DNA of 64,000 nucleotides from the NCBI RefSeq assembly GCF_009827575.1, contig NZ_WTYR01000001.1:1302001-1366000 (forward strand), in the 5' to 3' direction. Source of the DNA: Alteriqipengyuania halimionae (GTDB lineage Bacteria; Pseudomonadota; Alphaproteobacteria; Sphingomonadales; Sphingomonadaceae). The notes under the pieces are model-generated. The model saw only the letters and a program-made list of their open reading frames with translations, was not told where the DNA came from and searched no databases. Shown here piece by piece: positions 35,693 to 43,389 of this stretch (positions are counted from its first letter, which is position 1; each line of letters begins with the position of its first letter). The position numbers and the translations under genes are program-made.

Positions 35693-36814
35693 ATGAAACG
35701 CGTTACGACAGCCGCCGCTGCTCTCGCCCTTTCGGCCTGCAGCACCGTATCCGCCAGCGCGCCGGGCACGTCGGACCAGCACGCCGCGCTCGATGCCGCC
35801 GCGCCCGCGTTGCTCGAAGCGAACGATGTGCCGAGTGTTGCCGTCGGCTGGATTGAGGATGGCGAAGTCGCGTGGACCGCCGTCTATGGCGAGCGCGCGC
35901 CGGGGGAGCCCGCGGATCAGAACACGCTCTACAACATTGCGTCGCTCACCAAGCCGATCGTTGCCGAAACGATCCTTCGCCTCGTCGCGGAGGGCAAGCT
36001 CGACCTCGATACGCCGCTGGCGACGCAATTCGTCGATCGCGATCTGACCGAGGAACCGCGCGCGCATAAGATCACGCTGCGCCACGCCTTGTCCCACCGC
36101 ACCGGCGTGCCCGACAATTGGCGCGACCGCATGGAAGGCGGCAAATTGCGGCTCGATTGGGAGCCCGGCACCCGCGCACACTATTCGGGCGAAAATTACG
36201 CAATGGCCGCGCGCTACGCGATGATGGCGACCGAGACCCGGATCGATGATCTGGCGCAGCAAGAGCTGTTCGTGGCCACGGGTATGACCGACACCTACTT
36301 CCTCCCCCACGATGCATGGGAAGGCCGCGTCGCCATGGTGCGGGGTCAGGACGGCTCGCTGCGTTTACCCGACAACAGCCCGCAAGGCAGCGCGGCAGAC
36401 GATGTTCACACCACGATCGCAGACTACACGCGCTTCGTGGCGGCAGCCCTGCGTGGCGACGGCCTGACGCCCGAGCTGATCGAGGAACGCGGCACGATCT
36501 ACGACGATCAGACCGAAATGGTCTGCCCGCCCGGCCTGATCCCCGAGGACAAGTGCGCCAAGGCCAACGGTTACGGGCTCGGCTGGGTCATCTTCGACAG
36601 CGGTAAGAACCGCTTCCACGTGCATAGCGGCAAGGACTGGGGCGAGCGCACGCTCGCGCTGTTCGAGCCCGAGAAGCGCTTCGGCATCGTCATCTTCACC
36701 AGCGGTGCCAACGGACGGCAGGTGATCGCCGACGTGCTCCGCCTGCTGGTCGACGACGTGCCGATCACCACCCTCGTCCAGGCCGAGGCGGATTACGAAA
36801 AGAGTCAGCGCTGA
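35693..36814 (+). CDS. Class C beta-lactamase-family serine hydrolase (lipoprotein)
   Basis: This 373-residue serine hydrolase has a lipobox (LSAC, near residue 16) and the beta-lactamase/D,D-peptidase fold: the nucleophile motif SLTK (Ser84, Lys87), YSGENYA in the Tyr position and HSGKDWGERT as the third motif. Members act as esterases, D,D-peptidases or peptidases; the substrate cannot be told. A two-cysteine insert (VCPPGLIPEDKCAK) may be disulfide bonded. It is preceded by the terminator of the M3 gene and converges on the B12 transporter ATPase gene. Confidence 0.87.
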   Translation: MKRVTTAAAALALSACSTVSASAPGTSDQHAALDAAAPALLEANDVPSVAVGWIEDGEVAWTAVYGERAPGEPADQNTLYNIASLTKPIVAETILRLVAEGKLDLDTPLATQFVDRDLTEEPRAHKITLRHALSHRTGVPDNWRDRMEGGKLRLDWEPGTRAHYSGENYAMAARYAMMATETRIDDLAQQELFVATGMTDTYFLPHDAWEGRVAMVRGQDGSLRLPDNSPQGSAADDVHTTIADYTRFVAAALRGDGLTPELIEERGTIYDDQTEMVCPPGLIPEDKCAKANGYGLGWVIFDSGKNRFHVHSGKDWGERTLALFEPEKRFGIVIFTSGANGRQVIADVLRLLVDDVPITTLVQAEADYEKSQR

Positions 36815-36821
36815 GGAAAGC

Positions 36822-37598
36822 TCAGCCGTCGTCCTTGAGGGCGGCGAAGGAGAGCGACGCGTCGGGGATCGAGCCGTGCCATCGTGCATCGACGCCCCAG
36901 ACGCGGCGCACGACATCGTCCGAAAGCGCGTCGCGCGGCGGCCCCATCGTCGCGCGGCGACCGGACTCCAGCACCAGCACTTCGTCGGCATAGTTCATCG
37001 CCAGCGAAAGATCGTGCATCACGAGGATGATACCGCGGCCGGCATCGGCTTCGCGCCGCAACAGGCGCAGCAGCGCCAGCTGGTGGGCGATGTCGAGATT
37101 GGCGAGCGGCTCGTCGGCGAGGATCCACTCCGGCTGCCCGGCAAGAACCCGTGCCATTAGCGCCCGACTGCGCTCCCCGCCTGAGAGACGCGATAGCGGG
37201 CGCTCGCGAAGCTGGTGCAACTCCATCGCGTCGAGCGCGGCCTCGATCGCCGCCGCATCATCGCTGGCATCGCCGTGGCGCCGCGCCAGTGGGCCACCGC
37301 GCCAAGGCAGCCGCCCCAGCTCGACCAGCGTCTCGACGCTGACGTCCCACGCTATTTCGGGCGACTGGGGCAAATAGCCGATCGTCCGCGCGCGTTGGCG
37401 CGCCGCCATGGCGGCGATCGCATCACGCTCGATCGCGACCGAGCCTTCCTCGGGCGTCACCAGGCCGGCGAGCACCGACAGCAGGCTCGATTTGCCCGCA
37501 CCGTTGGGCCCGCAGATCGCGGTGATCCAGCCCGGTGCAAAGGCCGCCGACACACCGTCCAACCGATTGGCGAGCACGATATCGCGAGCGTGCAGCAT
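36822..37598 (-). CDS. Cobalamin ABC transporter ATP-binding protein (BtuD-like)
   Basis: This 258-residue ABC ATPase has Walker A GPNGAGKSS (30-38), a Q-loop in IGYLPQSPEI, the signature LSGGERSRA, and Walker B WILADEP followed by the switch His in MHDLSLAMNY. It belongs to the FecE/BtuD group for iron-siderophore and vitamin B12 import. The ATG overlaps the permease stop (TGATG). Substrate specificity is inferred from the riboswitch and btuB at the head of the operon. Confidence 0.9.
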   Translation of the reverse strand: MLHARDIVLANRLDGVSAAFAPGWITAICGPNGAGKSSLLSVLAGLVTPEEGSVAIERDAIAAMAARQRARTIGYLPQSPEIAWDVSVETLVELGRLPWRGGPLARRHGDASDDAAAIEAALDAMELHQLRERPLSRLSGGERSRALMARVLAGQPEWILADEPLANLDIAHQLALLRLLRREADAGRGIILVMHDLSLAMNYADEVLVLESGRRATMGPPRDALSDDVVRRVWGVDARWHGSIPDASLSFAALKDDG

Positions 37599-38551
37599 CA
37601 GACCGTCTCCCGCCGAATGCGCAGCAACAGCGCGAGGAAGAACGGCGCACCGATCAGGCTCAGCGCAATGCCGAGCCGCAGCTCGCTCGCCAGCGGCATG
37701 ATACGGCACAGTACATCCGCCACCAGCACCAGCAGCGCTCCGGCAAGCGCGCTGGGCACGATCAGACCCGACGGGCGGTGATCGGTGAAGGGACGCACGA
37801 GGTGCGGCACGATCAGGCCCACGAAGCCGATGATCCCCGCCACCGCCACGCCGCTTCCCACGGTTAGCCCCACGCCGCCGATCAGCAGCCATTGCAGCGT
37901 GCGCGGCTCCATGCCGAGACTGCGCGCGGCCTCTTCGCCGAGCGTCAGCGCATCGAGCCCGCGGCCAGCCAGCATCAGCAGCGCGATCCCGAGCAGCGTC
38001 AGCGGCGCGGCGATCCAGACATCGTGCCAGCTGCGATCGGTCAGCGCGCCCATCAGCCAGGTCACGATTTCGCTCATTGCGAAAGGTGTCGGTGACAGGC
38101 TGATCGCAAGGCTCATCAGCGCACCCGCGAGACTGGCGATCATCATGCCCGCCAGCGTGAACAGCAGCGTCGAATTGCCGCGCCCGGCGATCAGCGACAG
38201 AAGCGCCATTGCGCTCGCCGCGCCGATCAGCGCGAAGACGGGCAGCAAGTAAGGCTGCGCCGAATAGCCGAGCCAGAAACTCAGCACTGCGCCGAGCGCC
38301 GCGCCCGGGGCGATCCCGAACAGGCCCGGATCGGCAAGCGGATTGCGGAGATAGCCCTGCATCGCCGCCCCTGCCGCACCGAGCCCGCCACCGACCACCA
38401 GCGCGAGCACGCCGCGCGGCAAACGCAATTCGGCGAGGATGATTGCCGCATTGGGCGTCGTGGCCGGATCGAGCCACACGCGTCCCGCCAGCAGCGAGAG
38501 CGGCAGCGTGACGAGGATCACAATGATCAGTACGGGAATGGGGCGTTTCAC
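37598..38551 (-). CDS. Cobalamin ABC transporter permease (FecCD/BtuC family)
   Basis: This 317-residue permease has about ten membrane helices and FecCD-family blocks: RLPRGVLALVVGGGLGAAGA, QGYLRNPLADPGLFGIAPGA, LLFTLAGMMIASLAGALMS, and IGFVGLIVPHLVRPF near the C-terminus. It moves cobalamin through the inner membrane. I chose the GTG at 38551, which forms a GTGA overlap with the stop of the binding protein gene. A longer frame upstream is antisense-like. Confidence 0.92.
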   Translation of the reverse strand: MKRPIPVLIIVILVTLPLSLLAGRVWLDPATTPNAAIILAELRLPRGVLALVVGGGLGAAGAAMQGYLRNPLADPGLFGIAPGAALGAVLSFWLGYSAQPYLLPVFALIGAASAMALLSLIAGRGNSTLLFTLAGMMIASLAGALMSLAISLSPTPFAMSEIVTWLMGALTDRSWHDVWIAAPLTLLGIALLMLAGRGLDALTLGEEAARSLGMEPRTLQWLLIGGVGLTVGSGVAVAGIIGFVGLIVPHLVRPFTDHRPSGLIVPSALAGALLVLVADVLCRIMPLASELRLGIALSLIGAPFFLALLLRIRRETV

Positions 38552-39435
38552 GACGCGCTCTCCATCGATCGGCGAATGTCTTTCAATCGCCCGGCCGCGC
38601 GGATGATCGTCGGCCCTCCACAATAGAGCAGGTTCGACGGGAACGGTGCCTGCCGCAAATCGGGCAATGCAGCGAGCGCCGGGTGATAGAGCGCGCGGTC
38701 GCTTTCGGCGAAGGGCGACCCGCCGACGAGGATCAGCGCGGGCGGATCGGCCAGCACTGGCTCGAGCGGCAGGCGATCGGCCTGTCCGAGGCCACGCGCA
38801 GCGGCGGCGTTGGAAAAGCCCGTGCGCCGCAAAAGATCGACGATCAGCGTGCCGTCTCCGGGAACGATACCGCCCGATTGCCACATCAGTGCGGGGATCG
38901 GTTCATCCTCGGTCGCCGCATCGGCGAGCGCAGCCTCGATCCGTGCGATCAACCTCTCACCTTCGTCCTCGGTATCGACCAGTTTCGCCAGCTCGCGGAT
39001 CTGGGCGATACTCTCGCCAACCGTATTGGTCATGCCAACGCGCTCGACATTGTAGCCGAGCCGGTCGAGCGCCTGCCCGGTCGAAGGCGCGATGAATGTC
39101 GATGCGATCACGAGGTCGGGATCGAGCGCGACAATCTCCTCCACCGTGCCCGAGGTCGCGGGCCAGCGCTTGGCCGTGGCGACATCCATCGAGCTGGAAA
39201 CGGGGTCGTGACTGTAATGGGACACTGCTGCCAGCCGCTCGGGCGCAATCTCCGCCAGAATCGCGTCGGTGCAAGGGTTGAGGCTGACGATCCGCAGATC
39301 GCCAGCCTCTTCGGTTTGGGTGGGGCTACACCCCATCGTCATTCCGGCAAAAGCAGGAACCCAGAGCAGCAAGGCGCGCCGGGCCAGGCTGGGTCCCCGC
39401 GGTCGCGGAGATGACGGTTTGGCAAATAGGCTCAA
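38548..39435 (-). CDS. Cobalamin-binding protein (BtuF-like) with repeat-derived N-terminus
   Basis: This 295-codon frame encodes a class III binding protein (LRIVSLNPCTDAILAEIAPE, VEEIVALDPDLVIAS, GYNVERVGMTNTV, GRLKDIRRSME). It should deliver B12 to the permease. The start is unusual: a TTG at 39435 overlaps the btuB stop (TTGA). The next about 30 codons, including WVPAFAGMT, lie in a REP-like repeat (39337-39416) that supplies the basic and hydrophobic parts of a signal peptide before GCSP. ATGs at 39342 and 39336 would give a protein without a signal. Export through the repeat-derived leader is my inference. Confidence 0.82.
   Translation of the reverse strand: MSLFAKPSSPRPRGPSLARRALLLWVPAFAGMTMGCSPTQTEEAGDLRIVSLNPCTDAILAEIAPERLAAVSHYSHDPVSSSMDVATAKRWPATSGTVEEIVALDPDLVIASTFIAPSTGQALDRLGYNVERVGMTNTVGESIAQIRELAKLVDTEDEGERLIARIEAALADAATEDEPIPALMWQSGGIVPGDGTLIVDLLRRTGFSNAAAARGLGQADRLPLEPVLADPPALILVGGSPFAESDRALYHPALAALPDLRQAPFPSNLLYCGGPTIIRAAGRLKDIRRSMESAS
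39337..39416. repeat. REP/BIME-like repeat inside the btuF-like gene
   Basis: The 80-bp element has CGTCAT/ATGACG ends and inner arms with matching ACCCAG/CTGGGT, each arm with a GC-rich hairpin. This is the familiar alphaproteobacterial repeat whose translation gives WVPAFAGMT. It lies inside the 5' end of the binding protein gene. Confidence 0.8.
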
Positions 39436-41282
39436 TAGCTCGTCCGGATACCGACGAAGGCGCCACGGCTCGGCGTGTTGTAGCCCGCTGCGGTCTGGTA
39501 GTCCTCGTCGAACAGGTTCTCGATGCGACCGAACAGCTCGAAACGCTCATGCACCGGCACCGCCACACGTAGATCGAACACTTCATAGGCATCGAGCCGC
39601 ACCGTGTTGGCATCGGTGTCGAAACTGCTGCTGACGACGCGAAGGTCGGCACCGACTTCGATCCCCGCAAAAGGACTGGTCCAGTCCGCGCTCAGCGTCA
39701 AAGCATGGGGTGGACGCCGGCCCTGCTCGTTACCGGCATTGGGCCCGTTGCGAACTTCGGTGTCGAGATAGGCGTAGGCCGCACGCAGCGCAAAGCCGCT
39801 GACGGGTTGGACACCGGCTTCGATCTCGATGCCCTTGGCCTGCACTTCGCCGCTGTTGAAATAGCCGAACGTCGTCGAATCGTAGTCGATCTGGTTCTCG
39901 ATATCGCGCAGGTAGAAGGTGAGAGCCGCGAACAGGGGACCGTCGGCCGAACCGGCTTCGATCCCGATATCGTAATTGTCGCTGTGCTCGGGCGTCAGGT
40001 CGGGGTTACCGCTATAGGCATCGTAGAGCTGGTAAAGGCTCGGCGTCTTGTAGCCCTGCCCGAAGCTCGCGCGCGCGCGCACCACGTCGGACAGGCGATA
40101 GCTCGCATCCGCGCCGAAGGTCACTTCGCTGCCGAACAGCGTCCCGTCGGCCAGCCGCGCTCCGGCGGCGAGGTGCAACGGACCCGAACCGTAATCGAGC
40201 TGGGCGTAGCCACCGCGGCGTTCGAGCTTGGCATCGCCGCCGTAATTGGTGGTGTAGCCGGTCCACTCGTAATAGCCGCCCGTATTGAGCGTCAGTGCCG
40301 GTGCCAGCCCGATTGCGGCGCGCAGGTCGAGCCGGTCGAGCGTCCCGTTGGCGATGAACGGGCCGAACGAGCTGGTGCTGGTCCGGTCGGTGACGGCAAA
40401 GGTGTATCCAGCAAAAACGTCGGCAAGACCGAGCGCGAAATCGGCTCCGATATTGCCCGAATACTGGTCGGTGGCCTGAGTATCGAGCGTGTCGCCGCCA
40501 TTGTCGATCTCGACCAGGCTGTCCGAATAACGTCCGCTGGCGCGCAGGGTCACGGTATCGCCAAGGCCGAGATAGGCGTTGCCGCCGACGGCGGTCTGTT
40601 CGAACCCGTCATCTTCGGTGCCCGAAGCGAGCGCGGAGAAGCCTTCGGTGTTGAACAGGCTGCCATAGACGCTGACGCCGAAATCATCGCCGCCATAGCC
40701 GACATCGCCATTGACGTAGACCGTGTCGCGCGAGCCGTATTCGACGGTGGCCGAGCCACCCGTGCGCGGCTGCGCGGTGGTGACGAGCACGACGCCGCCG
40801 ACGGCCGAGCTGCCCCAAATGGTGCTGTTCGAACCGCGCAGGACCTCGATCCGCTCGATATTGCCGGGGAGGAGATTGGTGAAGTCGTAGCCTTCGCCGA
40901 CCGAGGAGGGGTCGGCGACCCGCACCCCGTCGACCAGCGTCAGGACCTGGTCGTTAGAACTGCCGCGAATGCGCAGGCTGGTGGTCGAGCCGATCCCGCC
41001 ATTGCGGTTGAATACCACGCCGGGCACGCGTTCGAGCACACGGGTGATATCGGCGCCCTGGATCTGGTCGATTTCGGCTTCGTCGATGACGGTGATCGTC
41101 TTGCCGGTATCGTCGATCGATTCGGGAGCGCCGGTGGCCGTGATGACGATCCGGTCGTCGATCCCGGCGATGTCGTCGTCGCCTGCAGGCTCAGCGAATT
41201 CGATCGCCTCATCGGCCTCCTGGGCCGCAGACACGGTGGGAAGAAGCGCCGAAACGCCAAGCAAATACAAGTACTTTCGCAT
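39432..41282 (-). CDS. btuB: TonB-dependent vitamin B12 receptor
   Basis: This 616-residue outer membrane receptor has a signal peptide (MRKYLYLLGVSALLPTVSAA), a TonB-box region (DRIVITAT, about 44-50) and a plug domain with LERVPGVVFNRNGG and IERIEVLRGSNSTIWGSSA. A 22-strand barrel follows, ending in GIRTSY with an aromatic last residue. It binds B12 and imports it with TonB energy. The ATG at 41282 has a GGAGA site. A cobalamin riboswitch in the leader (41390-41572) fixes the substrate call. It is first in the operon btuB, btuF-like, btuC-like, btuD-like. Confidence 0.94.
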   Translation of the reverse strand: MRKYLYLLGVSALLPTVSAAQEADEAIEFAEPAGDDDIAGIDDRIVITATGAPESIDDTGKTITVIDEAEIDQIQGADITRVLERVPGVVFNRNGGIGSTTSLRIRGSSNDQVLTLVDGVRVADPSSVGEGYDFTNLLPGNIERIEVLRGSNSTIWGSSAVGGVVLVTTAQPRTGGSATVEYGSRDTVYVNGDVGYGGDDFGVSVYGSLFNTEGFSALASGTEDDGFEQTAVGGNAYLGLGDTVTLRASGRYSDSLVEIDNGGDTLDTQATDQYSGNIGADFALGLADVFAGYTFAVTDRTSTSSFGPFIANGTLDRLDLRAAIGLAPALTLNTGGYYEWTGYTTNYGGDAKLERRGGYAQLDYGSGPLHLAAGARLADGTLFGSEVTFGADASYRLSDVVRARASFGQGYKTPSLYQLYDAYSGNPDLTPEHSDNYDIGIEAGSADGPLFAALTFYLRDIENQIDYDSTTFGYFNSGEVQAKGIEIEAGVQPVSGFALRAAYAYLDTEVRNGPNAGNEQGRRPPHALTLSADWTSPFAGIEVGADLRVVSSSFDTDANTVRLDAYEVFDLRVAVPVHERFELFGRIENLFDEDYQTAAGYNTPSRGAFVGIRTSY

Positions 41283-41389
41283 AAATTCTCCATCATTTGC
41301 GAACACATCGCTCATGACGGAGGGCGCGCCTTTTCACGGCACGTCCACGCCTGCTTCCGGTACACCCCGCCCGGCCGCGGAACGACGCA

Positions 41390-41572
41390 TCGCAGGCAGG
41401 TCTCCTGGCTTCCGGATCGTCACGCTCCCGCCGCCTTCCCGCGCCTCGACATGATCGGCACAGTGGCAAATGGCGGGATCGCTCCCCGGTCACAGTTGCG
41501 GGGGCAGCACAGGATTCGGGGACATCCCCTCGCCTGCTTCCCTCTTAGGCCCGACCGTGGTCGGGCAACCTA
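41390..41572 (-). promoter_or_regulatory. Cobalamin riboswitch upstream of btuB
   Basis: On the minus strand the leader shows the cobalamin riboswitch core: GGTTGCCCGACC near the 5' end, GGGAAGC, CTGTGCTGCCCCCGCAACTG, GCCACTGTG, GGAAGGC, and the B12 box AGCCAGGAGACCTGCC at 41395-41410. Adenosyl- or methylcobalamin binding would reduce expression of the uptake operon. The exact ends are estimated from the paired regions. Confidence 0.95.
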
Positions 41573-41679
41573 TGACGCTGCGGCGCCCGATAGGCGCGCT
41601 GGCAGAATGGCACAAGACCTTGCGCATAACAGTCGCGGGATGGTGGCTCGTTAAACCAAACGCGCTAAGGACCGGGTGT

Positions 41680-42783
41680 ATGGAACGCCGCGTGACCGGA
41701 CCCAGCGATCGCATGGATATCGCCAAGCACCGGGCCGAGATCGCGGCGCGGCGCAAGGCCCGGCGCAGGATCGATCCGCGCTGGGGATTGGCCGCGCTGG
41801 GGGCGATCGCACTGCCTGCCTTGGCTGCGACGACCGATTTCTCGCTCCGCTGGGGAGATGTCGCGCGCATTCCGGCAGGCGGGAACGGGCCGGTCGTCGC
41901 GCGGATGCCGTTCGAAAGGGCGGGCTGGAATTTCCCCGGCTCGGCTTATTACTACCTCGAAGCCGACAGCGTGCTGGCCCCGGTGGCAGGCAGCGAGACG
42001 CCCACCGATGCGCCGTCGGCCATCGCCACGGCCTTTCGCCGCGCCGGATCGACCCAGGACCAGCAGCGTGCGCTCACCTGCCTCGCACAGGCGGTCTATT
42101 ACGAAGCCGCGAGCGAATCCGACAGCGGTCAGGAAGCGGTGGCGCAAGTCGTGCTCAACCGGGTCAAGCATACCTCCTGGCCGTCGAGCGTGTGCGGCGT
42201 GGTCTATCAGGGGAGTTCACGAAGAACCGGCTGCCAGTTCAGCTTCACTTGCGACGGTAGCCTCGCGCGCAAGCCGTCGCGGCGCGGCTGGGACAAGGCA
42301 CTGCGTTTCGCCCGGGCGGCGCTGGGCGGATATGTCCATGCACCCGCCGGGCTGGCGACGCATTACCATACGCTGGCGGTCAATCCCTATTGGGCCCCCA
42401 AGCTGGTCCCGCTGACCGTGATCGGCGCGCACCGTTTCTATGTCCTGCCCGGCACGGCCGGAACGGGCGGCGCTTTCGCAGCGCGCTATCGCGGCGACGA
42501 GCCGACGGTCGCCGCCGTGCGTGCGCGCGATCCCGAAATCGTCGACCCGGTCGACACATTGCCGGCTGCAGCACCCTCGCCCGGTGCCTCGGCCGTACCA
42601 GCAACTTCCGACAGCGGGGGTCGTGGCCCTACCGACCGACTCCCCCCCGCTCCGCAAGCGATCGAACAGGGTGCACCCGGTGCGTCGCCCTCGCCCAAGA
42701 GCGATCGCCTGCCGGGTGGCGGCAGCGTCCGTCCCGAATATCGCGACAGCGGAAAATGGCGCGAGAAAAGCACGGACGATTAA
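41680..42783 (+). CDS. SleB/CwlJ-family cell wall hydrolase
   Basis: This 367-residue protein has a basic N-terminus with one signal-anchor-like helix (about 41-56, WGLAALGAIALPALAATT). The Hydrolase_2 domain includes LTCLAQAVYYEAASESDSGQ, AVAQVVLNRVKHTSWPSSVC, CQFSFTCDG, and ATHYHTLAVNPYW. The catalytic Glu is in YYEAASE. The rest is a proline-rich, probably disordered tail. Such enzymes cut peptidoglycan, but in non-sporulating alphaproteobacteria the exact bond is unclear. ATG at 41680 has an AAGGA site. Confidence 0.87.
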   Translation: MERRVTGPSDRMDIAKHRAEIAARRKARRRIDPRWGLAALGAIALPALAATTDFSLRWGDVARIPAGGNGPVVARMPFERAGWNFPGSAYYYLEADSVLAPVAGSETPTDAPSAIATAFRRAGSTQDQQRALTCLAQAVYYEAASESDSGQEAVAQVVLNRVKHTSWPSSVCGVVYQGSSRRTGCQFSFTCDGSLARKPSRRGWDKALRFARAALGGYVHAPAGLATHYHTLAVNPYWAPKLVPLTVIGAHRFYVLPGTAGTGGAFAARYRGDEPTVAAVRARDPEIVDPVDTLPAAAPSPGASAVPATSDSGGRGPTDRLPPAPQAIEQGAPGASPSPKSDRLPGGGSVRPEYRDSGKWREKSTDD

Positions 42784-42942
42784 GCGCGAATGTCGCGCCA
42801 CCCCGCCGCCCGCCATAATCGTAAATGGCGGCTTAACCATTTCGCGTGACGAAGGCTTCAAGCTCGGCACCTAGACTTCTTTTTGCGAACCAACCGGACC
42901 ATCCCCCAGCACCCGCAGTCCGGGCGGACCCGGAGAGATATT

Positions 42943-43257
42943 GTGACGATACGATTTGCCGCCGCCGACAAGAACCGTCTGTCGGTCTCCCGGTATTTCG
43001 GGAGCGAAATCCCTTCCGCACCTGCCAATGACGGCCCGCCGACGCGCGAAAGCGAGATCCTGCTGCGCGAAGCCCTGCTCCATTTCGCAAAATCCGGACT
43101 GGGCGCCGCCGATGCCGCGCGCGAACAGGCAGAAGCGGCCTTTTTCGCAGGCGACAGAGAGCGATACGACCACTGGCTCGGCATTTGCCGCCTCCTCGAT
43201 GCGCGTATGGCGCGTGCTGTCGAAGCGCGCGAGGACATGGCCCGGCGCGAAGCCTAA
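42943..43257 (+). CDS. Small conserved protein of unknown function
   Basis: This 104-residue soluble, mainly helical protein has conserved-looking blocks FAAADKNRLSVSRYFGSE and REQAEAAFFAGDRERYDHW. No family is recognised and no signal peptide is seen. The GTG at 42943 has a GGAGA site 6 nt upstream, and no ATG is available in the frame. It lies between the cell wall hydrolase and the GGDEF-EAL gene with its own spacers. Confidence 0.72.
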   Translation: MTIRFAAADKNRLSVSRYFGSEIPSAPANDGPPTRESEILLREALLHFAKSGLGAADAAREQAEAAFFAGDRERYDHWLGICRLLDARMARAVEAREDMARREA

Positions 43258-43389
43258 ACACCCGTTAACCAGTGCACGCCGCGCATCCGCTTGATTGGAG
43301 CCGATGACCTCGTCGCGTGTATCAGCCACGTTAACCAATGTTTGATGCTTCGCTGTCATAGCCGAACCTGAAACGGGAAAAGGCCGAGC

